A stretch of DNA of 64,000 nucleotides from Pseudonocardia oceani (GCF_019263585.2 NZ_JADQDF010000001.1:4908501-4972500); one strand, 5' to 3'; counted from the stretch's first letter, positions 40,369 through 50,689 are shown. Notes: generated from the letters alone by a model not told the origin. Numbers and translations are program-made.

Positions 40369-43300
40369 ATGACCCTGCAGGATTCCCGGCCGGTCGACTT
40401 CGAGCTCGCCTCGCGCTACCGCGCGGGGGCCGGGCCGGTGCTGCTCACCGGGGTGCAGGCGATCGCGCGGATGCTCGTGGAGCAGCACGCCGCCGACGCC
40501 GCGGCCGGGCTGCGCACGGCGTCGTTCGTGTCCGGGTACCAGGGCAGCCCGCTCGGCGGTCTCGACCAGACCCTCGCCAAGGCCTCCGAGCTGGAGGAGA
40601 ACGCCGGGCTGCGGCTGGTGCCCGGCGTCAACGAGGAGCTGGCGGCCACCGCCGTCTGGGGGAGCCAGGTCGAGGTGCCCGGCCACGCCCGGACCGTCGA
40701 CGGGGCCGTGGGCGTCTGGTACGGCAAGGCGCCCGGCGTCGACCGGGCGGGCGACCCGCTGCGCCACGGCAACATGTGCGGCGCGCACCCCCGGGGCGGT
40801 GTACTGGTCCTCGCCGGCGACGACCCGAGCTGCAAGTCCTCCACCATCCCCTGCATCAGCGAGCGCACCCTCGCGGGATACGGCCTGCCCGTGCTCTACC
40901 CCGGCACGGCCGAGGAGATCGTGCGGCTGGGCCGCTACGGCGTCGCGATGTCGCGGGCGTCGGGCATGTGGGTGGGCATGAAGATCACCGCCGACGTCGC
41001 CGACGGCCTGTTCACCGTCGACGGCTCGTGCGGCGACGTCGACATCACCGTTCCGGAGATCGAGTGGGAGGGACGGCCCTGGGAGTACCGGCAGATCCCG
41101 ATGCTCGCCCCGCCCGCCTCGCTGGAGGCCGAGGCGCAGATGTACGGGCCGCGCTGGGCGATGCTGCGCGCGTTCCTGGCGGCGAACCCGATCAACGTCG
41201 TCGAGGTGGCCGGGGGTGGGCGGGACGACGGCGCTGCGACGATCGGCGTGGTCGCGGGCGGCAAGGCGTTCACCGACGTCCGGCAGGCGCTCGCCGACCT
41301 CGGCCTCGACGACGACGGCTGCCGCCGCGCGGGCATCTCGCTGCTGCGCCTGGGCATGGTCCACCCGATGGAGCGGGGCCTGCTGCGCGACTTCGCGCGC
41401 GGCCTCGACACCGTGCTCGTCGTGGAGGAGAAGAGCTCCTTCGTCGAGGCCGCGGTCCGCGACGTCCTCTACGGCCTGCCCGATGCGCCCGCCGTGCTCG
41501 GCTCGACCGACGCCGACGGCGCGCCGCTGGTGCCCGAGGCGGGGGAGCTGACGGCCGGTGCGCTGGTCGGGCCGCTGCGCCGGGTGCTGGCCGGGCGCGT
41601 CGAGCTCGAGCCCGAGCGGCGCGAGCCCCCGAAGCTGGAGCTGCTGCCCGTCGCGCGCACCCCGTACTTCTGCTCGGGCTGCCCGCACAACCGCTCCACG
41701 GTGGTGCCCGAGGGCGCCGTCGCGGGCGGCGGCATCGGCTGCCACGCGATGGTGGCGCTCACCCACCGGCCCTCCAGCGAGGTCACCTCGATCACGCAGA
41801 TGGGCGGCGAGGGCGCGCAGTGGATCGGGCAGTCGCCGTTCACCGAGGCCGGGCACATGTACCAGAACATGGGCGACGGCACGTTCGCCCACTCCGGGCA
41901 GCTCGCGGTGCAGGCGTGCGTGGCGGCCGGGGTGTCGATCACCTACAAGCTGCTCTACAACCGCGCCGTCGCGATGACGGGCGGGCAGGACGCCGAGGGC
42001 GGGCTCGAGGTCCCGGCGATGGCCGCCAAGCTGCTCGCCGAGGGCGTCTCGAAGATCATCGTGTGCGCCGACGAGCCGGAGCGCTACCGCGACCTGGCTC
42101 CGCTGCCCGCGGGCGTCGACCTGTGGCACCGCGACCGCTTCGACGAGGCCCAGCGCGTACTCGCCGACGTCACCGGGGTGAGCGTGCTGGTCTACGACCA
42201 GCGCTGCGCCGCGGAGTCCCGGCGGCTGCGCAAGCGCGGCGCGCTGGCGGTCCGGCCCACGCGCGTCGTCATCAACGAGGCGGTCTGCGAGGGCTGCGGC
42301 GACTGCGGTGTGAAGAGCAACTGCCTGTCCGTGCAGCCCGTCGACACCGAGTTCGGGCGCAAGACCCGCATCGACCAGACCTCCTGCAACACCGACTACT
42401 CCTGCCTCGACGGCGACTGCCCCTCCTTCGTCACGGTCGAGCTGCCCGCCGGGAGCGCCGCCGCGCGTCCCGATCGCCGGGAGCCGCCGGCCGCGCCGGA
42501 CGTCACCGTGCCCGACCACGGCGACGTGTTCCTCGCGGGCATCGGCGGCACCGGCATCGTCACGGTCAACCAGGTGCTGGCATCGGCCGCGGTGCGCGAC
42601 GGGCGTGCCGTGCACGGCGTCGACCAGACGGGGCTGTCGCAGAAGGCCGGCCCGGTCACCTCCCACCTGCGCATCGCCGCCGACGCCGCCGCGCTCGGCC
42701 CGGCCAACCGCGTCGGCACCGGCACGGCCGCCTGCTACCTGGCCTTCGACGCCCTCGTCGGCGCCGACGCCCGCTACCTCGCCTACGCCTCGGCCGACCG
42801 CACGCTCGCCGTCGTCTCCACCAGCCCGGTACCCACGGGCGCGATGGTCCGTGACGCCTCGGTGGCAGCGCCCGACGTCGCCGCGCTGGTCGAGCGGATC
42901 GCCGGCACCACCCGTGCGGTCGTGCCGTTCGACGCGCAGGCCGCCGCCAACGCCCTGTTCGGCGACGCCATGCCGGCCAACCTGCTGGTCGTCGGCGCGG
43001 CCTACCAGTCCGGCGCGCTGCCGGTCACGGCCGCGGCGATCGAGTGGGCGATCGAGCTCAACGGCGTCGCGGTCGCGGTCAACACGGCCGCGTTCCGCTG
43101 GGGCCGGGCGGCGGTCGCCGACCCGGTGGCCTTCGCGGCCGCCACCGGCACCACCGCGGCCCCCGCGCCTCCCACCTGGGACGACCTGGGCGAGCTCGAG
43201 GGGGAGACCCGCCGCCTCACCGGCATCCGGGCCGCCCAGCTCGTCGCCTACCAGGGGGAGCGCACCGCGCGCGCCTACGTCCGCGAGGTGCAGGCGGCGT

Positions 43301-43812
43301 GGCGGGCGGAGCGGGCGCTGGGCGCCTCGGACACGGGCTTCAGCGAGGCCGTCTCCCGCGGGCTGCACAAGCTCACCGCCTACAAGGACGAGTACGAGGT
43401 GGCGCGGCTGCTCACCGACCCGGCCTTCGACGCGGTCCTCGCGGCCGAGGTCCCCGGGGCGTCGAAGCGGCGCTACCGGCTGCACCCGCCCGTCCTCAAG
43501 GCGCTGGGGCGGAACAAGAAGATCGCGTTCGGGCCGTGGATGCGCCCGGTGCTGAGCACCCTGGCCCGCGGGAAGGCGCTGCGCGGCACGCCGCTCGACC
43601 CCTTCGGCCGCACCGAGGTCCGGCGCCTGGAGCGCGCGCTGCGCGACGAGTACCGGGCCATGGTCCGCGGCCTCGCCGCCGGCCTCACCGCGGAGAACCA
43701 CGCCACGGCCGTGGCCGCCGCGCAGGCCGCCGACCTGGTGCGGGGGTACGAGGACGTGAAGCTGGCCAACGTCGAGCGGTACCGCGCGAGGATCTCCGAA
43801 CTCGGGCTGTGA
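40369..43812 (+). CDS. Fused indolepyruvate ferredoxin oxidoreductase
   Basis: A 1147-aa fusion of the alpha-, beta- and gamma-type parts of a 2-oxoacid:ferredoxin oxidoreductase. The N-terminal pyruvate-flavodoxin part has FVSGYQGSPLGGLDQTL; the middle TPP part has GGGIGCHAMVAL and QNMGDGTFAHSGQLAV; VCEGCGDCGVKSNC and SCLDGDCPSF supply iron-sulfur Cys; the C-terminal gamma-like domain begins DVFLAGIGGTGIVTVNQVLA. Such aerobic fused enzymes oxidise arylpyruvates to aryl-acetyl-CoA. The gene follows an IclR gene inside the aromatic island, so an aromatic 2-oxoacid is likely. The ferredoxin partner is not encoded here. Confidence 0.9.
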   Translation: MTLQDSRPVDFELASRYRAGAGPVLLTGVQAIARMLVEQHAADAAAGLRTASFVSGYQGSPLGGLDQTLAKASELEENAGLRLVPGVNEELAATAVWGSQVEVPGHARTVDGAVGVWYGKAPGVDRAGDPLRHGNMCGAHPRGGVLVLAGDDPSCKSSTIPCISERTLAGYGLPVLYPGTAEEIVRLGRYGVAMSRASGMWVGMKITADVADGLFTVDGSCGDVDITVPEIEWEGRPWEYRQIPMLAPPASLEAEAQMYGPRWAMLRAFLAANPINVVEVAGGGRDDGAATIGVVAGGKAFTDVRQALADLGLDDDGCRRAGISLLRLGMVHPMERGLLRDFARGLDTVLVVEEKSSFVEAAVRDVLYGLPDAPAVLGSTDADGAPLVPEAGELTAGALVGPLRRVLAGRVELEPERREPPKLELLPVARTPYFCSGCPHNRSTVVPEGAVAGGGIGCHAMVALTHRPSSEVTSITQMGGEGAQWIGQSPFTEAGHMYQNMGDGTFAHSGQLAVQACVAAGVSITYKLLYNRAVAMTGGQDAEGGLEVPAMAAKLLAEGVSKIIVCADEPERYRDLAPLPAGVDLWHRDRFDEAQRVLADVTGVSVLVYDQRCAAESRRLRKRGALAVRPTRVVINEAVCEGCGDCGVKSNCLSVQPVDTEFGRKTRIDQTSCNTDYSCLDGDCPSFVTVELPAGSAAARPDRREPPAAPDVTVPDHGDVFLAGIGGTGIVTVNQVLASAAVRDGRAVHGVDQTGLSQKAGPVTSHLRIAADAAALGPANRVGTGTAACYLAFDALVGADARYLAYASADRTLAVVSTSPVPTGAMVRDASVAAPDVAALVERIAGTTRAVVPFDAQAAANALFGDAMPANLLVVGAAYQSGALPVTAAAIEWAIELNGVAVAVNTAAFRWGRAAVADPVAFAAATGTTAAPAPPTWDDLGELEGETRRLTGIRAAQLVAYQGERTARAYVREVQAAWRAERALGASDTGFSEAVSRGLHKLTAYKDEYEVARLLTDPAFDAVLAAEVPGASKRRYRLHPPVLKALGRNKKIAFGPWMRPVLSTLARGKALRGTPLDPFGRTEVRRLERALRDEYRAMVRGLAAGLTAENHATAVAAAQAADLVRGYEDVKLANVERYRARISELGL

Positions 43813-44301
43813 CCCACGCCCGCGGCGGGCCCCATCCGGGGTCCGCCGCCGGCGTCGTGCGCGCGGTCACGGGGGGCGGCCCTTGACGCGCGCACCGGCG
43901 GCGGTCCCGATCATCGTCCCCGTCCCGCCGGGCGCCCCCTCCCGCGACGGGCGGCACGGGCCGCTGCTCCGTTCGGCCCACAGTGGCGTCCCCCGTGCCG
44001 CCGCGGTCCCGGTCGGCGGCGAGGCACCGGCGGGGGACGGGTCGCGTCGCTGCGGTGAACGGACGGCTGCCGACGCGGCGTGTCGCGCCGGACACGCCGT
44101 TCCTGCCGTTCGGCGCCCGCCGCGGCCCGACGGCCTCAGCCGGCGACCGGACAGGTTCCGCGCCGGGCGGGTTCGGTTAGCGTCGCTCCCGGATCGATAA
44201 CGGCCCGGTCACAGAACCGGACGACGGACCGCCCTCCCCAGCGGCCCGCCCGCCCCCCGACGGGAACGTCCCCGGGCCGTGTGATCCGGAAGGAAAAGGT
44301 T
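43813..44301. other. 489-bp region without a supported gene; leader of the M23 peptidase gene
   Basis: An open frame on the + strand (43883-44200) has compositionally biased, unstructured translation and no convincing ribosome site, so I do not call it. Near 44197-44213, ATAACG-N5-GTCACA resembles the direct-repeat box bound by the envelope regulator MtrA upstream of wall-hydrolase genes, but this is one weak match. I looked for a c-di-AMP (ydaO) riboswitch, common before such genes, and could not identify its conserved segments. Confidence 0.5.
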
Positions 44302-45237
44302 GTGTCACGGCACCGCTCCCCCCAGGGCCGGCGCACACGCCTCGCGCTCCCGCTGCCGACGTCCCCGGCGGCAGCGGGAGCCGGCGTGGCCCGGTCGGCG
44401 TCCCGCTCGTTCGCCGCACCGGCGTTCGCCTCGTCGGCGCTCTCGTCCGTCGGCTCCGCCACCCCGACCCGCCTGGTCGCGGTCGCCGTCGCGGGCAGCG
44501 CGCTCGCCGCGGCCGGCCAGCTCGCGCTGTCGCAGGCCCTGCCCGCCGCCGCGGAGGGCGCCAACGTCCTGCGCCTGGGCCTCGACGAGCTCCTGACGCC
44601 CGGTGTGCCGGTCGAGCAGGTCGTCGCCGCCCCACTCGTCGCCGAGCCGCTGGCCGCGGTCGCGCCGGTGGCGCCCGAGCCGCAGGTGGTCGGCGCGGCC
44701 GACCTGGTCAAGGCCGCCGAGGTGCAGCGCGTGGCCGCCGAGCAGGCCGCCCGCGCCGCCGAGGAGGCCCGCCTCGCGGAGGAGGCGCGCGTCGCCGCCG
44801 AGGCCGCCGCCGCGCAGTCCGCCGCCTCGTCGGTCGTCGCGTCGGCCGCGGGCGGGGTGCAGATGCTCGTCGGCCGGATCACCTCCGGCTTCGGTGCCCG
44901 CTGGGGCAGCTCCCACCAGGGCCTCGACATCGCCGCCCCGATCGGCACCCCGATCCACGTGCCGCTCGCCGGCACCGTGATCAGCTCCGGCCCGGCCGGC
45001 GGCTTCGGACAGTGGGTCCGCGTCGAGCACGCCGACGGCACGGTCACCGTCTACGGCCACATCAGCCGCTCGCACGTCCGCGTCGGGCAGAGCGTGGCCG
45101 CGGGCGACGTCATCGCCGACGTGGGCAACGAGGGCCAGTCCACCGGCCCGCACCTGCACTTCGAGGTCGTCGCGCCGGGCGGCAGCAAGGTCAACCCGCG
45201 CCCGTGGCTCGACGAGCGCGGGATCGGCCTCACCTGA
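44302..45237 (+). CDS. M23 family metallopeptidase (LytM-like cell-wall endopeptidase)
   Basis: A 311-aa exported protein. The basic lead (SRHRSPQGRRTRLALP) and hydrophobic segment around residues 55-80, ending LPAAAEG, form a long signal or membrane anchor. Residues 135-180 are an Ala/Glu coiled coil. The C-terminal M23 domain has zinc ligands in SHQGLDIAAP (HxxxD) and HLHFEVVAP. It should cut peptidoglycan peptide bridges outside the membrane. GTG 44302 has AGGAAAAGG just upstream; an earlier GTG at 44281 is less well placed. Its stop is one base from the convergent sthA stop. Confidence 0.88.
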   Translation: MSRHRSPQGRRTRLALPLPTSPAAAGAGVARSASRSFAAPAFASSALSSVGSATPTRLVAVAVAGSALAAAGQLALSQALPAAAEGANVLRLGLDELLTPGVPVEQVVAAPLVAEPLAAVAPVAPEPQVVGAADLVKAAEVQRVAAEQAARAAEEARLAEEARVAAEAAAAQSAASSVVASAAGGVQMLVGRITSGFGARWGSSHQGLDIAAPIGTPIHVPLAGTVISSGPAGGFGQWVRVEHADGTVTVYGHISRSHVRVGQSVAAGDVIADVGNEGQSTGPHLHFEVVAPGGSKVNPRPWLDERGIGLT

Positions 45238-45238
45238 G

Positions 45239-46663
45239 TCAGCCGGTGAACGCCTCCAGCGCCCGGATCTTGTTGGTGACGTCGAGCGCGGCGACCTTGT
45301 AGGCCTCCGACAGCGTCGGGTAGTTCAGGACGGTGTCGACGAGGTAGTCGACGGTGCCGCCGCAGCCCATGATCGCCTGGCCGATGTGCACCAGGTCGGT
45401 GGCGTTGGTGCCGAAGACGTGCACGCCCAGCAGCGTCCCGTCCTCGGTGGAGACGAGCAGCTTGAGCATCCCGTAGGAGTCGCCGACGATGGCGCCGCGG
45501 GCGAGCTCGCGGTAGCGCGACATCCCCACCTCGTAGGGCACCGACGACGACGTCAGCTCGGCCTCGGTCTTCCCGCAGTAGGAGATCTCGGGCACCGTGT
45601 AGATGCCGATGGGCTGCAGCTCCTGCAGCTCGCGGACCGGTTCGCCGAACGCGTGGCAGGCCGCGAGGCGGCCCTGGTCCATGCTCGTGGCGGCCAGCGC
45701 GGGGAAGCCGATGACGTCGCCGACGGCGAAGATGTGCGGCACCGACGTGCGGTACTGCGCGTCGACGCCGATCCGCCCCCGCTTGTCGGCCTCCAGCCCG
45801 GCGGCGGCGAGGTCGAGCTCGTCGGTGACGCCCTGGCGGCCCGCGGAGTACATCACCATGTCGGCGGCGATCCGCTTGCCGCTGGCCAGGCTCGTGACCG
45901 TGCCCTTCGCGGTGATCTCCACCTTCTCCACCTCCTCGCCGAAGCGGAAGGTGACGGCCTGGTCGCGCAGGTGGAACTTGAGCGACTCGACGACCTCGGG
46001 GTCGCAGAACTCCAGCATCTGCGGGCGCTTCTCGACGACGGTGACGCGGGTGCCGAGCGCGGCGAACATCGACGCGTACTCGATGCCGATGACGCCCGCC
46101 CCGACCACGACCAGCGAGCCGGGGACGCGCTTCATGTCCAGCACGCCGTCGGAGTCCATGACGTGGCCGTCGTCGAACTCCACCTCCGGGGGCCGCGCGG
46201 GGCGGGTGCCCGTGGCGATCACGATGTTCTCGGCGGTGACCGTGTTGTGGTCGCCGCGGGCCTCGCCCTGCACGGTCACGGTGTGCGCGTCGACGAACCG
46301 GGCCGTGCCGCCGAGCAGGTCGACGTGGTTGCGCAGCAGCTGGTTGCGGATCACCTCGACCTCGCGTCCGACGACGTGCGCGGTGCGCGCGAGCAGGTCG
46401 CAGATCGTGATCTCGGACTTCAGGCGGTAGCTCGCGCCGTACATGTCGCGCTGCGCGAACCCGGTCAGGTACAGCACGGCCTCGCGCAGCGTCTTGGACG
46501 GGATGGTGCCCGTGTTGACGCAGACACCACCCATCATGTGCCGCCGCTCGGCGACGCACACGCGCTTGCCCAGCTTGGCGGCGGCGATCGCGGCCTTCTG
46601 ACCACCCGGGCCGGAGCCGATCACCATCAGGTCGTAGTCGTACACGGGGGTCTCCTCGGTCAC
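45239..46663 (-). CDS. sthA: Soluble NAD(P) transhydrogenase
   Basis: A 474-aa flavoprotein (EC 1.6.1.1) of the lipoamide dehydrogenase superfamily. FAD motif [19 protein letters not shown] motif [14 protein letters not shown]; second FAD motif [15 protein letters not shown]. At the redox-disulfide position it has [14 protein letters not shown], lacking the second Cys, which is diagnostic of SthA rather than lipoamide dehydrogenase. It interconverts NADPH and NADH in the cytosol. It is divergent from the DUF4192 gene. Confidence 0.94.
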   Translation of the reverse strand: MTEETPVYDYDLMVIGSGPGGQKAAIAAAKLGKRVCVAERRHMMGGVCVNTGTIPSKTLREAVLYLTGFAQRDMYGASYRLKSEITICDLLARTAHVVGREVEVIRNQLLRNHVDLLGGTARFVDAHTVTVQGEARGDHNTVTAENIVIATGTRPARPPEVEFDDGHVMDSDGVLDMKRVPGSLVVVGAGVIGIEYASMFAALGTRVTVVEKRPQMLEFCDPEVVESLKFHLRDQAVTFRFGEEVEKVEITAKGTVTSLASGKRIAADMVMYSAGRQGVTDELDLAAAGLEADKRGRIGVDAQYRTSVPHIFAVGDVIGFPALAATSMDQGRLAACHAFGEPVRELQELQPIGIYTVPEISYCGKTEAELTSSSVPYEVGMSRYRELARGAIVGDSYGMLKLLVSTEDGTLLGVHVFGTNATDLVHIGQAIMGCGGTVDYLVDTVLNYPTLSEAYKVAALDVTNKIRALEAFTG

Positions 46664-46849
46664 GCGCCCAGCGTCACGGGCGGGGGCCCGGCGGGCAAGC
46701 GGGGGAGGTTAACAGTGCACGACGACAGTTCCGCGGAACCCGTCCACAGGCCGCCCCGGAACGGCCCCCGCAGGCCCGCGGGACCCGACCGTCCACAGGA
46801 TGTCGATCATGCTCTGGCCCGGCGACCGGCCCCGCCGCACGCTGGCGCC

Positions 46850-47884
46850 ATGACCTCCGTCGCGGACCCCGCACCCACCCTCCTGCGCCTGGGCAGGCCG
46901 GCCGACCTCGTCGCCGCCGTGCCCGTCGTCCTCGGCTTCCGACCCCGCGAGTCCCTGGTGCTGGTGGCCACGGGCGGCCCGTCGGGCCGGCGCGTCGGGT
47001 TGACGCTGCGGGTCGATCTCCCACCTCCGCCCCAGGTCCGCGACGTCGTCGCGCACGCCGCCGAGGCGCTGGGCTCCGACTCGCCCGTCGGCGCGGCGGT
47101 GATCGTCGTCGGCGCGCGGGCGCGGGAGCGCACCGACGTCGTCGACGCGGCGGTCGACGCGCTGCACGAGCGCGAGGTCGCGGTGCACACGGCCGTCTGG
47201 GCCGAGCACACCGGCGGCGGCGCCCGGTGGGGCTGCTACGGGGCGTGCGGGTGCACCGGGGTGCTGCCCGAGCCGGGCGGCACCGAGCTCGACGCGGCCG
47301 CGGTGCTGGCCGGGGCGGTGGTGCGGGCCGACCGGGAGGAGCTCGAGCAGCTCGTGGTGCCGGTCGACCCGGTCCGGATCCGGCGGCGGGAGCGGCTACT
47401 GGTCGCCGCCACCGACCCCGGCGACCCCGACGCCGGCGTCCACGACGGCACCGACGCCGAGCACCGCGCGGTGCTCGACGCCGCGCTCGCCGACGCCGCC
47501 GCCGGCCGCTGCGTGATCGACGATCGGCGCGCGCTGGCGCTCACGGCCGCACTGACCCGCCCGACCGTCCGCGATGCCGTGCTGGTGCGGTGCGCGGAGG
47601 CGTCCGGCCCGGGCGGGGGGCCGGGCCTGCCCGGCGCCGAGACGCTGTGGGCCGCCCTGTGCCGGGAGCTGCCCGATCCCGAGGCGGCCGAGCCCGCGGC
47701 GCTGCTGGCCGCCGTCGCGCTGCTGCGCGGCGACGGCGCCCTGGCCAACGTGGCGCTCGACCGCGCCGAGCGGAGCTGGCCCGGCCACCGGCTCACCCGG
47801 CTGCTGCGCTCGGTCGCGGCGGTGCCGCTGCGGCCCGCGCAGATCCGGGAGTGCCTGCTCGGCGGCGGGGCGGGGGAGCGGTGA
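46850..47884 (+). CDS. DUF4192 domain protein
   Basis: A 344-aa actinobacterial protein. The DUF4192 start PTLLRLGRPADLVAAVPVVL, then GFRPRESLVLVA, is clear, as is WGCYGACGCTGVLPEP in the middle. Function is unknown. Members sit near sigma-factor, ideR and sthA genes in many actinomycetes, as here. The 3' end is 23 bp from the convergent galE gene, with a short GCGGG/CCCGC hairpin in the gap. Confidence 0.85.
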   Translation: MTSVADPAPTLLRLGRPADLVAAVPVVLGFRPRESLVLVATGGPSGRRVGLTLRVDLPPPPQVRDVVAHAAEALGSDSPVGAAVIVVGARARERTDVVDAAVDALHEREVAVHTAVWAEHTGGGARWGCYGACGCTGVLPEPGGTELDAAAVLAGAVVRADREELEQLVVPVDPVRIRRRERLLVAATDPGDPDAGVHDGTDAEHRAVLDAALADAAAGRCVIDDRRALALTAALTRPTVRDAVLVRCAEASGPGGGPGLPGAETLWAALCRELPDPEAAEPAALLAAVALLRGDGALANVALDRAERSWPGHRLTRLLRSVAAVPLRPAQIRECLLGGGAGER

Positions 47885-47907
47885 GCGCCGCTGCGGGTTC
47901 CCGCCGC

Positions 47908-48870
47908 TCAGGCGGGGCGGTGCTCCTGGGCGAAGCGCCAGGCGTCGGCCACGATGGAGTGCACGCCGGTGTGCGCGCGCTGCCAGCCCGTGGCGGCGGT
48001 GATCGCGTCGCTGGAGGCCACGAGCACCGCCGGGTCGCCGGCGCGGCGCGGCGCGGTCACGGCGGGGATCGGGTGCCCGGTCACCTCGCGGCAGGCGTCG
48101 ATCACCCCGCGCACCGAGAAGCCCGTGCCGCTGCCCAGGTTGTAGATCGCGTGCGTCCCCGGCGCGGCGTGGTCGAGCGCGAGCAGGTGGGCCGCGGCCA
48201 GGTCGTCGACGTGCACGTAGTCGCGGATGCAGGTGCCGTCGGGGGTGGGCCAGTCGTCGCCGAACACCTGCACCGACCCGCGCTGCCCGGACGCCACCTG
48301 CAGCACGATCGGGATGAGGTGGGTCTCGGTGCCGTGCCGCTCGCCGAACCGGCCGTGCGCGCCGCCCACGTTGAAGTACCGCAGGCTCACCGCGGCCAGC
48401 CCGTGGGCGCCGGCGTAGGAGGTGATGGCGTGGTCGATGGCCAGCTTGCTCGCGCCGTAGGGGTTGGTCGGGCGGGCCGGCGCGTCCTCGCGGATCGGCA
48501 CCTGCTCCGGCTCGCCGTACGTGGCGGCCGTGGAGGAGAACACCAGGCGCGGCGTGCCGTGGGCCCGCACGGCCTCCAGCAGTCGCAGCGACGTCACGAC
48601 GTTGCCCGACCAGTACCGCTCGGGGCTCACCACCGACTCGCCGACCAGGGAGCGCGCCGCGAAGTGCAGCACACCGTCGAAGCCCGCGGCGAGCACGTCG
48701 CCCGCGGCCTCGCCGACGTCGCCCTCCACGAACGCCACCCCGTCGGGTACGGCGTCGCGGTGCCCGGTCGAGAGGTCGTCGAGCACCGTCACGTCGTGGC
48801 CGTGCTCGACCAGGTGGGCGGAGCACACGCTGCCGATGTATCCGGCGCCACCGGTGACGAGCAGCTTCAC
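47908..48870 (-). CDS. galE: UDP-glucose 4-epimerase
   Basis: A 320-aa extended SDR. NAD motif [18 protein letters not shown], catalytic Tyr/Lys in [11 protein letters not shown], and the GalE-type [19 protein letters not shown]. It interconverts UDP-glucose and UDP-galactose (EC 5.1.3.2) for wall polysaccharides or galactose use. GTG 48870 has AGGAGGAGT upstream and starts right at the first strand. It lies downstream of ideR on the same strand with a 93-bp gap. Confidence 0.92.
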   Translation of the reverse strand: MKLLVTGGAGYIGSVCSAHLVEHGHDVTVLDDLSTGHRDAVPDGVAFVEGDVGEAAGDVLAAGFDGVLHFAARSLVGESVVSPERYWSGNVVTSLRLLEAVRAHGTPRLVFSSTAATYGEPEQVPIREDAPARPTNPYGASKLAIDHAITSYAGAHGLAAVSLRYFNVGGAHGRFGERHGTETHLIPIVLQVASGQRGSVQVFGDDWPTPDGTCIRDYVHVDDLAAAHLLALDHAAPGTHAIYNLGSGTGFSVRGVIDACREVTGHPIPAVTAPRRAGDPAVLVASSDAITAATGWQRAHTGVHSIVADAWRFAQEHRPA

Positions 48871-48963
48871 GGGACTCCTCCTGGGACGGCTTCGGGGCGG
48901 CCACACCGTCCCACGCCGCCCCGGGCGCCCGTGCACCAGATCCCGGCGCCCGCGCAGCGGCTC

Positions 48964-49671
48964 CTAGCGGGCGCGCACCAGCACCGCGTGCGCGATGAGC
49001 GGCGCCACGGAGGATCCCTCGCCCTCCGACGTCACCGGCACGGCGTCGCCGAAGCGGGAGATGGAGTGCACCTCGACGTCGTGCCCGGGGACGATCCCCG
49101 AGCCCTTCAGCTCCGCCATCAGCGTGGCGTCCATCTGCACGTGCTCGGCGATCCGGCGCACCTCGACGGTGCCGCCGCCGCGCCGCGCGAACTCGTCGAG
49201 CCGCTGCAGCCCCACCTCGAGGGTGGGCGGGCCGCCGGGTGCCGACTGGTGCTGCGCCAGCTCGTCGAGGCCCGGGATCGGGTTGCCGTAGGGGGAGATC
49301 GTGGGGTTGTCCAGCAGGGCCACGAGCTTGCGCTCCACGGCGTCGCTCATCACGTGCTCCCAGCGGCACGCCTCGGCGTGCACCAGCTCCCACTCCAGGC
49401 CGATCACGTCGGTGAGCAGGCGCTCGGCCAGGCGGTGCTTGCGCATCACGGCCACGGCGCGGGAGCGGCCCGCGTCGGTGAGCTCCAGGTGGCGGTCACC
49501 CGCCACCACCACCAGCCCGTCGCGCTCCATGCGCGCCACGGTCTGGCTCACGGTCGGGCCGCTCTGGCCCAGCCTCTCGGCGATCCGCGCCCGCAGGGGC
49601 ACGACGCCTTCCTCCTCCAGCTCGTAGATCGTGCGGAGGTACATCTCGGTGGTATCGATGAGCTCGTTCAC
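48964..49671 (-). CDS. ideR: Iron-dependent repressor (DtxR/IdeR)
   Basis: A 235-aa metalloregulator very like mycobacterial IdeR: NELIDTTEMYLRTIYELEEE, HTH SGPTVSQTVARMERDGL, metal/dimer segment HAEACRWEHVMSDAVERKL and NPTISPYGNPIPG. A C-terminal SH3-like domain (about 150-235) completes it. With Fe2+ it represses siderophore genes and activates storage genes in relatives. The GTG start matches the IdeR N-terminus exactly. It is divergent from the sulfurtransferase gene. Confidence 0.95.
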   Translation of the reverse strand: MNELIDTTEMYLRTIYELEEEGVVPLRARIAERLGQSGPTVSQTVARMERDGLVVVAGDRHLELTDAGRSRAVAVMRKHRLAERLLTDVIGLEWELVHAEACRWEHVMSDAVERKLVALLDNPTISPYGNPIPGLDELAQHQSAPGGPPTLEVGLQRLDEFARRGGGTVEVRRIAEHVQMDATLMAELKGSGIVPGHDVEVHSISRFGDAVPVTSEGEGSSVAPLIAHAVLVRAR

Positions 49672-49755
49672 GCACTCGGCCCCTTCGTCGTCCGCCATCC
49701 TATCCGGGCAACGCCCCCGAGGTCGTCCCGCATCCCGGACCGCCCGGCGGGCAGG

Positions 49756-50649
49756 ATGTGCCCCGTGCCTGCAGCAACGAGCCCGCTGATCCGTCCCGCC
49801 GAGCTGTCCGCCCTCCTCGAGGGTGCCCCCGACGCCCCGCGACCGGTCGTGATCGACGTGCGCCGGCCGCCGGTGGCCGGTCCGGGCGGTCCGCCGGGGC
49901 GCGAGGAGTACGCGGCCTCGCACGTCCCGGGCTCGGTGTACCTCGACCTCGACACCGACCTCGCGTCCCCTCCGGGACCGGAGGGCCGCCACCCGCTGCC
50001 CGAGCCCGGGCGCCTGCAGGACGCGCTGCGCGCGGCCGGGGTGCGCGGCTCCTCGCACGTCGTGGTGCTCGACCACGGCGACGCCACGATGGCCGGGCGC
50101 GCGTGGTGGCTGCTGCGCTGGGCCGGGCTGCCCGCGGAGCGCGTGCAGGTGCTCGACGGAGGCTGGGCGGCGTGGACCGCCGCGGGCCTCCCCGTCACCG
50201 GGGAGCCGACGCCGCCGGTGGCGGGTGACGTCGTGGTCGAGCCCGGGTCGGTCCCCGTGCTCGACGCCGACGGTGCGGCGGGCGTCGTCGACGCGGGCGG
50301 CGCACTGGTCGACGCCCGGTCGGGCCCGCGGTTCCGCGGCGAGACCGAGCCGCTCGACCCGGTGGCGGGCCACGTGCCCGGCGCGGTCAACCTGCCCGCC
50401 GCCGAGCTGCTCGGGCCCGACGGCTTCTGGCCGGAGCCGGAGGTGCTCGCGGAGCGACTGCGCGCCCTGGGCGTGCGCGACGGCGACCCGGCCGCCGCCT
50501 ACTGCGGTTCGGGCGTCACGGCGGCGGCGCTGGTGCTCGCGGCCGAGCACGCCGGGGTGCGGCGGGCAGACGACCCGCTCGCGCTCTACGTCGGCTCCTG
50601 GTCGAACTGGTGCGCGCTCGGGCGGCCCGTGGCGACGGGCGGCGCGTGA
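49756..50649 (+). CDS. Two-domain sulfurtransferase (rhodanese/mercaptopyruvate type)
   Basis: A 297-aa tandem rhodanese. The inactive N-terminal domain has VIDVRRPP and HVPGSVYLDLD; the C-terminal domain has LVDARSGPRFRGE, GHVPGAVNLPA and the active-site loop AYCGSGVTA. The loop CGSGVTA is shared by thiosulfate and mercaptopyruvate sulfurtransferases. It is cytosolic. ATG 49756 was chosen; GTG 49765 in frame has slightly better spacing from AGG. Confidence 0.9.
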   Translation: MCPVPAATSPLIRPAELSALLEGAPDAPRPVVIDVRRPPVAGPGGPPGREEYAASHVPGSVYLDLDTDLASPPGPEGRHPLPEPGRLQDALRAAGVRGSSHVVVLDHGDATMAGRAWWLLRWAGLPAERVQVLDGGWAAWTAAGLPVTGEPTPPVAGDVVVEPGSVPVLDADGAAGVVDAGGALVDARSGPRFRGETEPLDPVAGHVPGAVNLPAAELLGPDGFWPEPEVLAERLRALGVRDGDPAAAYCGSGVTAAALVLAAEHAGVRRADDPLALYVGSWSNWCALGRPVATGGA

Positions 50650-50689
50650 GGGTGCCGCACAACGCCCCCGATCGCCTACGGTCGCGGTC

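Noticed and set aside
39562-43701. Open reverse-strand frame of about 1,380 codons
   Set aside because: Antisense to the IclR and indolepyruvate oxidoreductase genes; low-complexity translation with no recognisable fold.
43883-44200. Possible 105-aa gene upstream of the M23 peptidase
   Set aside because: No convincing ribosome site, biased unstructured translation, and the region looks like a promoter/leader.
44160-44301. c-di-AMP (ydaO) riboswitch before the M23 gene
   Set aside because: Expected by analogy with other actinobacterial wall-hydrolase genes, but the conserved segments were not found.
46728-46739. GTTCCGCGGAAC palindrome between sthA and the DUF4192 gene as a fourth meta-pathway operator
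   Set aside because: It has no 5-bp spacer and the neighbouring genes are core functions; the resemblance is limited to the TTCCG/CGGAA letters.
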